64,000 bases of DNA, from contig JBCNJP010000024.1 in NCBI GenBank assembly GCA_039602395.1, positions 5,301,524 through 5,365,523 of the forward strand. Reading direction: 5' to 3'. This DNA comes from Deinandra increscens subsp. villosa (taxonomy: Eukaryota; Streptophyta; Magnoliopsida; Asterales; Asteraceae). Positions 21,360 to 32,212 of this stretch are shown piece after piece. Within the stretch, counting starts at the first letter, position 1. Each line of letters opens with the position of its first letter. The notes beneath the pieces were generated by a model. The model was not told where the DNA came from. It worked only from the letters and a program-made list of their open reading frames with translations, and ran no database searches. Both the position numbers and the translations under genes were made by a program.

Positions 21360-23925
21360 TGTGACATCCGAGAATTTCAAGGTTTACTTTCGTTAGACAA
21401 TCTCCGTTAGTTACGTTATAAGTGTTAACTTAGTAACTAATGCTTAACTCGGCCGAATACGTCCACGACCTTTGGTTGATCACCGAACCCGTCCATATGT
21501 GTTTACTTATTTTATTGCCACTATGTGAAATTATGTGCAACGTGTTTACTGGATTAATTATGTAAACTGGTCACTTTTGGGTTTCCAGCGAAACTACCGG
21601 GCGAAACTATAGTGTCGCCCGGTTAGCCAACCCTCTGACTAACAGAGCCAGTTTCGCTTGGCCAGCGAAACTGACCAGCGAAACTAGCTCCTGTTATATA
21701 TTAACATAAAACCCTAGAAATCCCATTTTGCACCATTTACTCAAAACACACACACACACACTCTCCTGGAACTTCTGGTCAGCCAAGAATCACCACAAGC
21801 CGACGTGATCCCAGCCTCGAGACAACATCCATTCCGATCCTAGATCGAATCGTGAGTCTCCCAAAACCATTTTTATGTGTTCTTTATGTGTTTTCTTAAA
21901 AAGCATGCTTAAACCTCTATGGAAGCACCTGATCTCTTGATATGTTGCTTAGGAATGCTAGATCTATCCTAAAGTCAGTAACTTTACGTTTGAAATCCAT
22001 CCATAATGAAGATTTATGCCATTTTAGTCATTTTAGGTTTAAAATGTGTTTTTGGTGATTTGATGATGAAAACCCATGTTTAAGGTGTTAAAGCTTACTG
22101 TTTTATGTTGGTAAATGATCATACATGCTAAATATTGAATCACATGAAGTATGGAAGCTGTTAGGTTGATTTTTTAGGCTGATTTGTGAGTTTTTCGCGA
22201 CCAGCGACACTGTGTGTTCTCTGGGCGAAATTATGTAGCGAATTTATGTATATCTTCATCCAGCGACACTATGTAGCGAAACTGTAGTGTCGCCGGGTAA
22301 ACCAACCAGACCTGTCCGAACGAAATTACCAAGCGAAATTCCCTGAACGAAAGTTCAAACCAGTTTCGGGTGAAACTAGGCTAGCGAAACTGTGCCAACA
22401 GTTTTGAGCGAAACTAGCCTAGCGAAACTGTGTCATCGGGTATTGCCTAGCGAAAGTGCTGCCCGTGCACACAGCGAAACTTCCTAGCGAATCTATGCTA
22501 GCGAAACTCTGACCAGACCTAAACCCAAACTTGTGCAACTTACTTGAATGCTATGCTACGACTTACATGAATATACTATGATGAAAGATGTTTGATTTCT
22601 GATTTATGTGAACCCTTGTTTATGATCAACCATCGGTGTCGTGTGTCGTTATGTCGTGTCGTAGTTCCAACGTGCTATGTTATCGGCCATAGTAACGATA
22701 AGTTAATAATTAGACACAAAACTAATACTTAAGACCTAAACGTGTTCATAGGTCTTCGATAAGCAATCAATATTTGGATTATTTAGCAAGCGTAGCAGTG
22801 CAACCCAAGGTGAGTGTCACTAACCCGTTTACTGTGAGCCCGTTTGGGACACACTGAATGACCTAATGAAAAACAATGCTGACAACTTTATGAGTGCTAT
22901 GCACTACTTGATGAAACTGAAAACTTAGAGTGCTATGCACCTACCTGATGAACTTGAAGTGTTTTATGGGAAACACTTGTGGATTACTTAAACAACTAAT
23001 TCTAAAACGAAACTGAAAAATGTTTTCGGGATTCATAAGAACCCCAAAGTAAACCGTTTTAATATGGCTAGTGTAGGTTAAAGTCTAAACCACATGATAT
23101 CACATGATTTCTAAGGATTGCCTTTTAACTGAAAAAGTCCTCAACTTAATTGTACCATTAATTGTAAAACGAGGGGATGTTGGGTAGATCTACTGGAGTT
23201 TGTAAACTCCGCTTCGTGACACTGGAGGTGCACGGAGGTACAATATTAGCCTATCTGACCGTGATCCCGAGAGGACACGGGGGAGGCAAAGCCGCGATGA
23301 CATATGTCTGCAAAACAAAATAGCTGGAGGCTCTGCCACTACAATTATCGGTCAGCTTTGGTACAAACTTCTTTAGTGCATGGAACAACGGATTAGCTAC
23401 CCGCGATATCGGTTGAGCACTTTAACTATACAAAACTAGTACATACCAGATAACGTAGGTTACGGACAATACTTTTACTAAACCACAACACTATGATTTT
23501 GGATATCATTAAGCATTGCTTTTCACAGTTAAATTGTACATAAGAATATGTTTATACGATTATGATGTATGAGACCGGGCCACTGCATGACAAGCCCACT
23601 GTGAACTCACCAACCGTTAGGTTGACACTTGCGTGGTTTAAACTTTTGCAGATCGCTAAGGAGTATCCGGATCGGGTTGGCATGGCACACGAAGACATTT
23701 TATTTTTAGTTAAACTTAATTGAGAACTTAAAACACTGATTTTGTAAAGCACATGGTTAGTGCTAAAGACAACGTTTTCCGCTGCGTACTGTTAAACGGT
23801 TTTTATTATTAATGTTTGGACTTTACTCTGATTCGTTTAGTATTTGTAACTAATGGTTGTGCTCCTGGTTTGCTCGCACCCCTTAACGGTATAAACTCCG
23901 TTAGTGGTTGATTTGGGGTGTGACA
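21360..23925 (+). mobile_element. Solo LTR (2566 bp) of a related gypsy family, with TAAAA duplication
   Basis: The insert starts TGTGACATCC, ends GGGGTGTGACA, and is flanked by TAAAA at 21355-21359 and 23926-23930; the uninterrupted LTR has a single copy. It contains no gag or pol. Near 22800 it shares GCAACC(C/T)AAGGTGAGT with the host LTR, and near its end CCTGGTTTG, so the families are related. It was presumably left by recombination between the two LTRs of a full element. It is rich in GCGAAAC motifs at about 21588-21690 and 22195-22510. Confidence 0.9.
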
Positions 23926-24081
23926 TAAAATATATAAATATATATACATCTTGAGTAAATTAATATATAAATCTATGTCGTCGGATTTTTAGTGAAATAA
24001 CCGAATATTTTATGATAACCTATATTATATAAATATATGTTGAACTTGCAAATTCGTTATTAAAATTTCTTGAACGTTTAG

Positions 24082-24123
<42 letters not shown>

Positions 24124-25159
24124 TTATTTTAGAATGTTTAAACTTAGAAAATATATAATATTAATATATATTGTATTTTCTCGCGTATTTCGATAAATCG
24201 CTCTGATTTGGCACAAGTGCCATCCTCGATTTATTCAGGACTTCACGATCATTCGTTTTTGTCGTTTTCGTTAGACTTGATAGTTTATAAAACACACATT
24301 TATACATTTATGCTCGTTAGGTGATTGATTGCTTGCACAAGACTCGTTCTTGCTACTTGAATTAACTGTTTGTCTGGAAACTTTGCTGAGCAACCTAAGG
24401 TGAGTTTCACGGCCCCATTTTACTGTTTTTAATCCTGTTGGGGGAGATTAACATGCAAACACTTGAACTGTTAGATAGTTATATCACCTGAATGATAGTG
24501 GCACACTTATGATAAAGTCCTCACTTTTAGAGTTACTGTCAATGTGACATCAGCGGGAACTTATTTAGTAGATCTACTGGGTTTGACAACCCCACCCGGG
24601 TCAGTCGCTCTGACACGATTGGATATCGAACGGGTGTTATAAACTTCTTAGTCTTAACGAGGCACAATTGAACTTGTCGAGCTTCAGTAACTGGATAGCT
24701 AGTTGATCTAGTCAAACGTGCACTGATTTCTTGAAAATAGTCTAGCTAACTATTGATATACTATCTGGATTTTACTGAAGTGTTAAACTATTGAACTGAT
24801 TAAACCTGTGAACTCACCAACCTTTGTGTTGACACTTTTTAACATGTTATTTCTCAGGTTGCTAAACTGGATTGCTTGTCACGGATTAGGATGCACCACT
24901 TATGGATTTTGATCCCCATGCATGCATATTAGACATTTAAACTTTTCAAATAAATTATCTTTTGGGTTGCGCATGTTTTGGCGCTTGAATATTTATTACA
25001 ACTTTTGTCGTTTACGCTTCCACATTTAAAAACGCATTTACTCTGGTTTTACTTTTACATTGCATATAGACTGTTCGTATGGCTAATGTGTTCGATCCTG
25101 GTTTGTCACGCTCCCTGCGGCGCGTTGTCGCGCGTGGGATTTTTGGAGGTGTGACAGAT

Positions 25160-25172
25160 TGGTATCAGAGCC
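25160..25172 (+). other. Gypsy-B primer-binding site
   Basis: TGGTATCAGAGCC three bases after the LTR end at 25156, identical to the Gypsy-A site. Confidence 0.93.
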
Positions 25173-25325
25173 ATTGGTTATAGTGAACTAGGTTTGCATT
25201 AGTAGACCGACTATAGCCTTAGACACACCTTAGTCATACACTCGAACACACACACTAGTATGTGACTATTTGACTACGTGTTACTTGTACTTATATATGT
25301 ATATATATATGGTATATATGCAGAC

Positions 25326-26063
25326 ATGGCTGGATGGATATCCGCTTCCCAATCATCCTCATCATCGTCATCCCCATCCGTCACCAGTAGGCGGGTTACT
25401 TCGGGTCCTACTACCCCGACTCATGGTGTTCGGAGGATAACTTCCGAGGGCCACGTTTATGGAGAACCAAATGTCGTTCGTGGAAGAGACAACGGCAGAT
25501 GGAACTGGTACGAGTCACTTGTGGCCAGTTGGGTTCATCGGGAGCAAGTGCCACCTACTCCAACAGAGCCGTCGTCAACTCGATTCTTTCTACCCGAACT
25601 GCCGTATGCTATTGAAAGGGTCGTCGCGGTAATGGTCTCTATGTTTGACCGCGCGCTCAGGGACATTAGGAAGCTGTTTGATATGGTCAGGGAGCTGCAA
25701 GATAATGGAGCCAACACCAGTCTCAGAGTTGCTATCCTTAGGGGAGAGTTGAAAGGGACTAATAAGCGTCAGGCCAAGTATCAAGTAAGACTGAGTGACA
25801 CATATTATCAGGTGAATCACCTCTCAGAGCTGGTTGAGACACTCACGGCTCGAGTTGCTGAGCTTGAGTTGGCTAGGGAGGCTGCGGCTCCGGCTCCGGC
25901 TCTGGCTGCACCTCCGGCTCCGGCAGAACCTATTGATGAACCTATTGAGGAGGATCCCGAGGAAGAACCTGAAGAGGATCCTGAGGAGGAACCTAAAGAG
26001 GATCCTGAAGAGGAACCAGAGGAGGAGATGCCTGATGCATCCAGTGATCATGATAGCTCTTGA
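25326..26063 (+). CDS. Gypsy-B ORF1, copy of the serine-rich coiled-coil acidic protein
   Basis: Same length (245 codons) and start as the Gypsy-A copy at 14132, with only a handful of substitutions (for example S to R after DNG, A to V before MVSMF, and E to K in one acidic repeat). It is intact. The polyserine, helical and EEDPEE blocks are in the same order. It precedes a gag that is itself truncated. Confidence 0.65.
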   Translation: MAGWISASQSSSSSSSPSVTSRRVTSGPTTPTHGVRRITSEGHVYGEPNVVRGRDNGRWNWYESLVASWVHREQVPPTPTEPSSTRFFLPELPYAIERVVAVMVSMFDRALRDIRKLFDMVRELQDNGANTSLRVAILRGELKGTNKRQAKYQVRLSDTYYQVNHLSELVETLTARVAELELAREAAAPAPALAAPPAPAEPIDEPIEEDPEEEPEEDPEEEPKEDPEEEPEEEMPDASSDHDSS

Positions 26064-26306
26064 GTTATTTGTTTTCACATTTGTTTTGTTTGGTTGTTTG
26101 TTTATCGGGAGGATGTTCCCAAGACTATGCATTTTGAATTTTGAATTTCTGTTGGATAATTTGTGAACGAGTTGCATTTTATTTGAAATGGGATTTACTA
26201 TTTAATATGTGCTTGTCTCTTGTGAAGTAATTTATTACTTATGTGATGGGTGTTGTGATTCATGTTATATCTTATTCTCATTTTGGGTAATTGTGAATTG
26301 AAGATA

Positions 26307-27701
26307 ATGGCAGACGGAAATGTACCAAACATGACACCGGCTCAATTGGCTGCACTAATCAACCAACATGTGGCTGATGCTTTAGCGGCACATGTCCAGG
26401 GTGCGGGCAATGCAGGGCCACCCCAAGGTAACACAAAATTCGTGTTTTGTTGTTTGATGTGATCACACATATTGGTAATCTGTGATTGAGAAGTTGTATG
26501 GATGTATGTACAGGTAATGCTACATTTAAGACTTTCAAGGACTGTAAGCCTAATCAGTTCAAAGGAACTGAATGAGCTATTAGCCTACTCCACTGGATTG
26601 AAAAAGTGGAATCTGCTTTTGAAATGTGTAACTGTCCTGAGGCTAGCAAAGTGAAATTTGCCACGGGTACTTTGGAAGGACCGGCTCTCACCTGGTGGAA
26701 GACCGAGGTGCAGATGCTGGGGATTGAAGAAGCTAATGCCATGCCTTGGGCTGAATTCAAGGAACTTCTGCAAGAAGAGTATTGTCCACGGGACGAGATC
26801 CAGAAATTGGAAACTGAGCTGTATAACCTTAAGATGGAGGGGTCGGAAATTGAAGCTTACACTACTCGCTCGAATTCTCTTGCGAATTTGTGTCCTAGAA
26901 TCGCCACACCTGCTTACCGAAGAATCGAGTTGTATATCAAGGGTTTGGTACCTCAAATCCAGGGAATGGTGACTGCCTCAAACCCTGTGACTATTCGTGA
27001 TGCTGTAAGGATTGCTAATAGGCTCACGAATCAAGCGGTTGATCAAGGAGTCTTACCTCCTAAGAAAGGAACTTCTGGAGCCTCTGACAACAAAAGAAAG
27101 TGGGATAATTCTGGGAACCAGTCTGGAAACAAGTCTTCAAATCAGCAGAACCATCAAAACCAGAACCGCAAATTCAACAATTCCAGGAATTTCTCATCAA
27201 ATTCTCAGAAGCAGAATAATCAGAACCAAGGGCAACAGGGTTATGTGGGCAAGTACCCACAATGCAACAAGTGCAGCTACCACCACTATGGTCCATGTGA
27301 CAGGTATTTGTGTGCCAAATGCGGTAATAAGGGGCATCAATCTAAGGATTGCCCTGCCAAAAATAATGGGAAACAAGTTCAGGATGCTGAAGCCCCTAAA
27401 GGTTGTTTTAATTGTGGGAAAGAAGGCCACATAAAGAGGAATTGTCCTCAGCTGAACGGTGGAAACAACAATAACTACAACAACAACAATCGCAATGGCA
27501 ATAATAACAACAACAATGGGAACAACGGAGGAAATGGTGCCAGGGGTAGAGCTTTTGTTATAGGCTCGGGATATGCCAGAGCAGATCCAAATGTCGTTAC
27601 CGGTAAGTTTTCTCTTAACGGATATTATGCTCTAGTCTTGTTTGACACTGGTGCCGATAGAAGCTTCGTATCTACTAAATTTAGCAATATGATAAATGCA
27701 A
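26307..27701 (+). pseudogene. Gypsy-B gag and protease start, truncated by the LARD insertion
   Basis: Gag begins MADGNVPNM, contains the 86-bp intron (26428-26513) and keeps canonical knuckles CAKCGNKGHQSKDC and CFNCGKEGHIKRNC plus protease motif DTGADRS, all damaged in Gypsy-A. There is one in-frame TGA at 26573-26575, where Gypsy-A has GGA. The three gag stops of Gypsy-A are absent. The frame ends abruptly after the protease at 27701, where the next element's LTR begins. The rest of pol and the final LTR are not seen; they are lost or lie beyond the sequence gap. Confidence 0.92.
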
Positions 27702-30700
27702 TGTAACCCCTTGTTAATTCCGGTAAATTTGGGGGAAATTTTTCCAATTAATGAACTGGACTTGACAAGCCCAGTTAGGCCCGTCAGGCCCATTAAGGGA
27801 TTTACGGCCCGACAAGGCCCAATCCATGTATACGATGTCCGGATAATTCGTTATAAGCATTCTAACGAATCGTTATGAAATACAAGGTGTTGCGAAACGA
27901 GAAACGATGAAATCGGTATACAGATGGTTACGCGATATTAACCGAAAAGGACGTATTAATTATTTAAGATGGCTTAACCGACTCTGTGAAGTTAAAAGTA
28001 TTTTCTGAGCGTTCACAGAGAATTACAGTCATGATTATATGTTCGGTTCGTAAAACGGTGATAAACAGGATTCGTGTCGGATACACACTTTATGCCGCCC
28101 GTTCGATCGAATATTTATCAGATTATATATAATCTGTCATCTTAGGCATTCCGAGACTATTTAAGAGACCTTTATAATATTCCGGTCACTCGGGATTTAT
28201 TATGAATTATTTACTTGACAATCAGTATTTAACGTGTTCGGAGATTGCGGTATAATACCCGATTATCGAGTTGTACTACACATTTACCTACTCTTTGACC
28301 AAGTACATAAGAGTTGTACTTGGCCCTCCCTTCATTTTAATCATCTATACACACACTCATTTGTGTTTAATGAAACAAAAGAGAAAAGAAAGAAGAGAGA
28401 GAAAGAGCCGTAAGGCTCTCTTCTTCCCCCCTCCTCCGGCGACTTCTTAGGCGGCGGCCGGCCACGGCGGTGGTCCGGCGAACGGCGGCGACCCCCCCAG
28501 CAAATCTCTCTCCCTCTCGCTGCTCTCTCTCTCCTCGTTCACTTCTCTCTCTCTCTGACGCGATCCGCAGCAGCAGCGGCAGCCGCAACAACGGCTAGGG
28601 TTCCGTCGCTGAGGGCGGTGGCGGCGCCCCTTCCCTGCCCGTTTTGTGACGCCGGCGACCTCCCCTACTGTTCCCGAGCTGTTCCTGGTTCTAATCGACC
28701 ACCAGAAGTGGTGACAGCCGCGGAGGCGGCTAGAGTTTAGCCGGCGGCGGCGCCGCCCCTCTCTCACTTTCTCCGGTGATGGTTAGTTTCCGATCTCAAC
28801 TCCCTTTACTTCTAGTTTCATTTCCCGTCTTAAGTCCCGATTTATGAATGCATGTTTCAGATTCAAGAGGATTGAGGTTTTTGATGATGTTAGGATGTTG
28901 GTGGGGTGGTTTCGCGGCGGTGGTAACTCGACCGGCGGCGGCCATGGCCTCCGGCCGCCGGTCAAATTGTAGTAGTGGTGGTGATTGGTTATTTTGAGCA
29001 TAGATAAGTATTTCGTTGTGTTTGGATGCATTGTTTGATGGTTATGAGTTAACTCGGTACCGAGTCAACCGAGTCGACTCGGTAAACGCTTCTGGTCAAC
29101 AGTTTCGGATGGTCAAACGATGTCAAACCAGAAAACCGAGCTTACAGTATTGTTCGTGACGAAAAATCTCGCGGGATAGACTACTTATTCATTAATTTTG
29201 GTTTCGGGTCAAGAAAGTCAACAAAAGTCAACCGGGTCAAACCCGTGACGAATCTGGTCAATGTATTTGAAGGGTCAAACGAAGTCAAATCAGAAAACCG
29301 AGCATGGATTATTGTTCGTGGCGAAATTCTACTTGGAATGGACTATTCGCTCGTCGAATTCGGATGTGTTTAGCATTTTCGGTTAACCGGGTTCGAGTCT
29401 GCGTACCGACCGGAGGTATAACCATGTTCGCTATCTTGTTATTGATTTAGTAGTACTGTTTACGTCGTGTGAGGAACGTTTTGTCAAATAGAAGTATTAT
29501 TGTATGTAAAACGACGATAACAAGAAAAATATATATATAAAGCCTTATTATGATTTTATGTAATAAACTTAAGATTTCATGATTAACAGAGTTACGATCT
29601 TATGTTAACAAAGCCTTAATTTTATGAAAGGTATGATTTTATATAAATCGAGATCAAACAAAAACGGGATATTCTGTAAATATATATATTAACCGGTCTT
29701 ATAGATTATATACATAAACCATGATTTTATGTAATAAATACTATGATTTCATGTGAGGAAAACTTATCATTTTATGTAAGTTTATATAAATGAAGTATGT
29801 TTTATGTTAATAGAAGTTATGATTTCATGTAAACTACAAAATGGATATATATATATAACCGATGATTCTATGTGAAGTAATATTATGAACAATTTATGAT
29901 TTCATGTGAACTATAAGATGGATAAATATATATATATATATATTATATAATCTATGATTTCATGTAAATAAATATCATGATTTTATGTGAAGTATGAACG
30001 AATAAACTTATACATAAAGACTATGATTTTATGTGAGACAGATATAACATTTGAAGTATTATAAAACATAACACGATCGAGACTCGAGCGATATCGTTTG
30101 GTTTAGTTTAGATAATCTGTCAAACAGTCCACATGGCCGTATTGTCACTAAAGGCATACGACCGTGTTCGGCAGGAACTGTTTAATTAGAGATTGACAGA
30201 TAAATTACGATCGTAACCGGGTTTAGGCCATACGACCGTATTGGGACATCCGGTTGTATTGGGACCTCAACCTGCGGACGCATCGTACCGTTTAAGGCAC
30301 GGAGCACAACCGAGCCTAACCAGTATTATTCCGGTATTAAGTTTAAATGTACCTATACGTGTTTAGGTCATTGGATTCTCCAAGCTTAACATGACGTTAA
30401 GCTTTGTCTAGGCAATTGCATCTGTGACATCTGTGGATTGTACGCAATCCTATCCGTATGACTTGGTACTTCGAAGATCTGTGAGTCCTCTGACTTCCCT
30501 CATTAGTTAACTGTTTGAGATCACATTTATGCTATGATGTATTTGTTATATCTGTTATGAATTTATCCTGTCGAGCACTGTTAGTCGGAATGCCCTGTGT
30601 GGGTCATTATAGACTTTCTGGTCATTAAGGTTGAGCCACTAGGCATATAAGGGATTATAGCGGCCGTTATAGTTAAACAAGATATGATTATCCGGATCCT

Positions 30701-31297
30701 CTAGGATTAAGAAACTAGGGGGAGTATGTCCTTATATGTTGAATTTAAATTTCTACTCGCAAAGGGTGTACGGCCGAGCGCAACGTGCCCGTAGAGTACA
30801 TGAAGTTTTGACCTTGGGTGCGACATGATAGATTTATGAACTGAATGTGTTAATAACTGTTAATGTGATGATGGTAGTTACGACTCACCAACAACGTTTG
30901 TTGTTGACATTGTGTTGACTTATGTTGCAGGCAAGTGTATGCAGGTGATGATGCATCTGTACAGGAACATTGGGGTACTAGTTGTGGCTATCTGATAGAG
31001 CCTGTATGAAATTAATGAATGTATGTTGTTCAGTGCATGTTATGACTACAATTCCTTGATGTATGTATCATTTGTTTGTTCAGTTCTGGGTTTATCCGGG
31101 GCCCGATTCTATTAGGTCGGAAAAGAAGTGCTTTGTGCATCCTCTGTCAAGAACCGGCCTAAAGTTTCACTATGAGGACTGGACGTCCGTGTTGTTGTAT
31201 GTTTTATTCTGTTGTTGGTGCCGAGTAAACTGATACGGACAGCCGGTCCCACACCCTCCCCCGCACCTGGCAGGGGGCGGCGGAGGGGGGTGTTACA
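27702..31297 (+). repeat. 5' LTR (3596 bp) of a LARD-like gypsy element
   Basis: Starts TGTAACCCC, ends GGGGTGTTACA, and its start recurs at 35799 after a purine tract. The primer site follows at 31301. It includes a CT- and GC-rich leader-like block (about 28360-28790), a direct repeat of about 160 bp built on GGTCAAACGA...AAAACCGAGC (about 29110 and 29272) and the ATG-rich 15-mer array at 29545-30050. No protein-coding ORF is convincing; the arginine-rich minus-strand ORFs near 28450-28770 are compositional. Confidence 0.88.
29545..30050 (+). repeat. Array of about 14 copies of TATGATTTYATGTRA in the LARD LTR
   Basis: Exact or near copies are scattered every 20-60 bp, all in the same orientation, mixed with TATATA runs. 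Examples are TTATGATTTTATGTAA near 29548, CTATGATTTCATGTGA near 29740, and five more between 29815 and 30030. The spacing is irregular, so this is a dispersed motif cluster rather than a simple tandem repeat. Confidence 0.75.
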
Positions 31298-31399
31298 GGT
31301 TGGTATCAGAGCCAAAGGTTCCAGCAGATTGGTGTCTCTTAGAACCCCTAAGCTTGAGCCTGTAAGGACTCTGGGACTAAGCACGGTGCTAAGTCTAGG

Positions 31400-31713
31400 A
31401 CTTAGGCGGAAGTCTGTGTATTAGGGAGTAGTCGAGGTTTAGTGTAAGGTCGGTGGTAGTTACAGCCTTGCAAACTGTCATTCCCACCCACAGGTGCACT
31501 AAGACTCGGCGAACCCTAGTAGACATATGAATGCTGATAGTCATCTTATTTTGTTTAAGTGTCTGGCTTAGGCGGAAGTTTGTGTGTTAGGGAGATATCA
31601 AAGGTAAAGTGTAAGGTCGGTAGTAGTTACAGGCTGCAGACTGCCATTGCTACCCACAGGTACACCGAGACTTGACGAACCCTAGCAGACACATGGATGC
31701 TGATAGTCTTCCC
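31400..31713 (+). repeat. Degenerate 165-bp direct duplication near the LARD primer site
   Basis: Both units run CTTAGGCGGAAGT, GTGTAAGGTCGGT, CCCACAGGT, CGAACCCTAG and GATGCTGATAGTC (the first unit has one change in the last block). They are clearly diverged, so the duplication is older than the element's present insertion. Confidence 0.78.
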
Positions 31714-32070
31714 ATTTGGTGTCCAAGTATTCCATTTTTCTTTTGTGTGCAAAAGTGTAATAGGACACATCGTCCTTTGTGTGAATTAGGGTACGGTACC
31801 CTAAGTGTGCATCCGTATTACTGTGTTTGAATTCTATGCCAATTCTTCATCTTGATATGTCCGTCCATGTGATTTGTGTTGATTTCATTTCTCTTGGATT
31901 TCTTCCCATTGTCACATCGTTTTCCATGTCTTGATTGTGTACGGATTTTTATGATGTACCTAGATCGAGGAAACTTAGGAGTCTAAGCATTTGCCTACAT
32001 GATAGGATTCGTTTAGGATTCCGTATGTTTTCGATTTTTACTCGTAGTCATAATACTGCACTGATTCTGA

Positions 32071-32212
32071 TTATGAGGGCTCCCGGTGTGATATTCCGGG
32101 AGACATGAAGAGTACCCCAACTATGAAAAACGTGTTCCTTGTTATGAGGGCTCCCGATGTGATATTCCGGGAGACATGAAGAGAACCCCAACTATGAAAA
32201 ACGTGTTCCTTG
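32071..32212 (+). repeat. 71-bp tandem duplication with inner inverted repeat
   Basis: TTATGAGGGCTCCCG...GTTCCTTG occurs twice head to tail with two differences. Inside each unit CTCCCGG and CCGGGAG flank TGTGATATT, so each copy can form a stem of up to 7 bp. Confidence 0.85.

Larger units (their letters stand above)
19885..25156 (+). repeat. Shared middle LTR of Gypsy-A/Gypsy-B, interrupted
   Basis: Starts TGTGACAATCC and ends GGTGTGACA before a primer site at 25160. It aligns along its length with 11298-13962 once the nested solo LTR (21360-23925 plus one TAAAA duplication) is removed. It acts as 3' LTR of Gypsy-A and 5' LTR of Gypsy-B. The tRNA-like segment recurs at 21050-21120, and a fuller form of the upstream box B copy lies at about 20886-20960. 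Differences from the first LTR are few: point changes, the 40-bp indel and TA-run length. Confidence 0.9.

Noticed and set aside
28367..28767. Arginine-rich minus-strand protein genes in the LARD LTR
   Set aside because: Low-complexity frames opposite a CT- and GC-rich leader-like stretch; no domain or start context.
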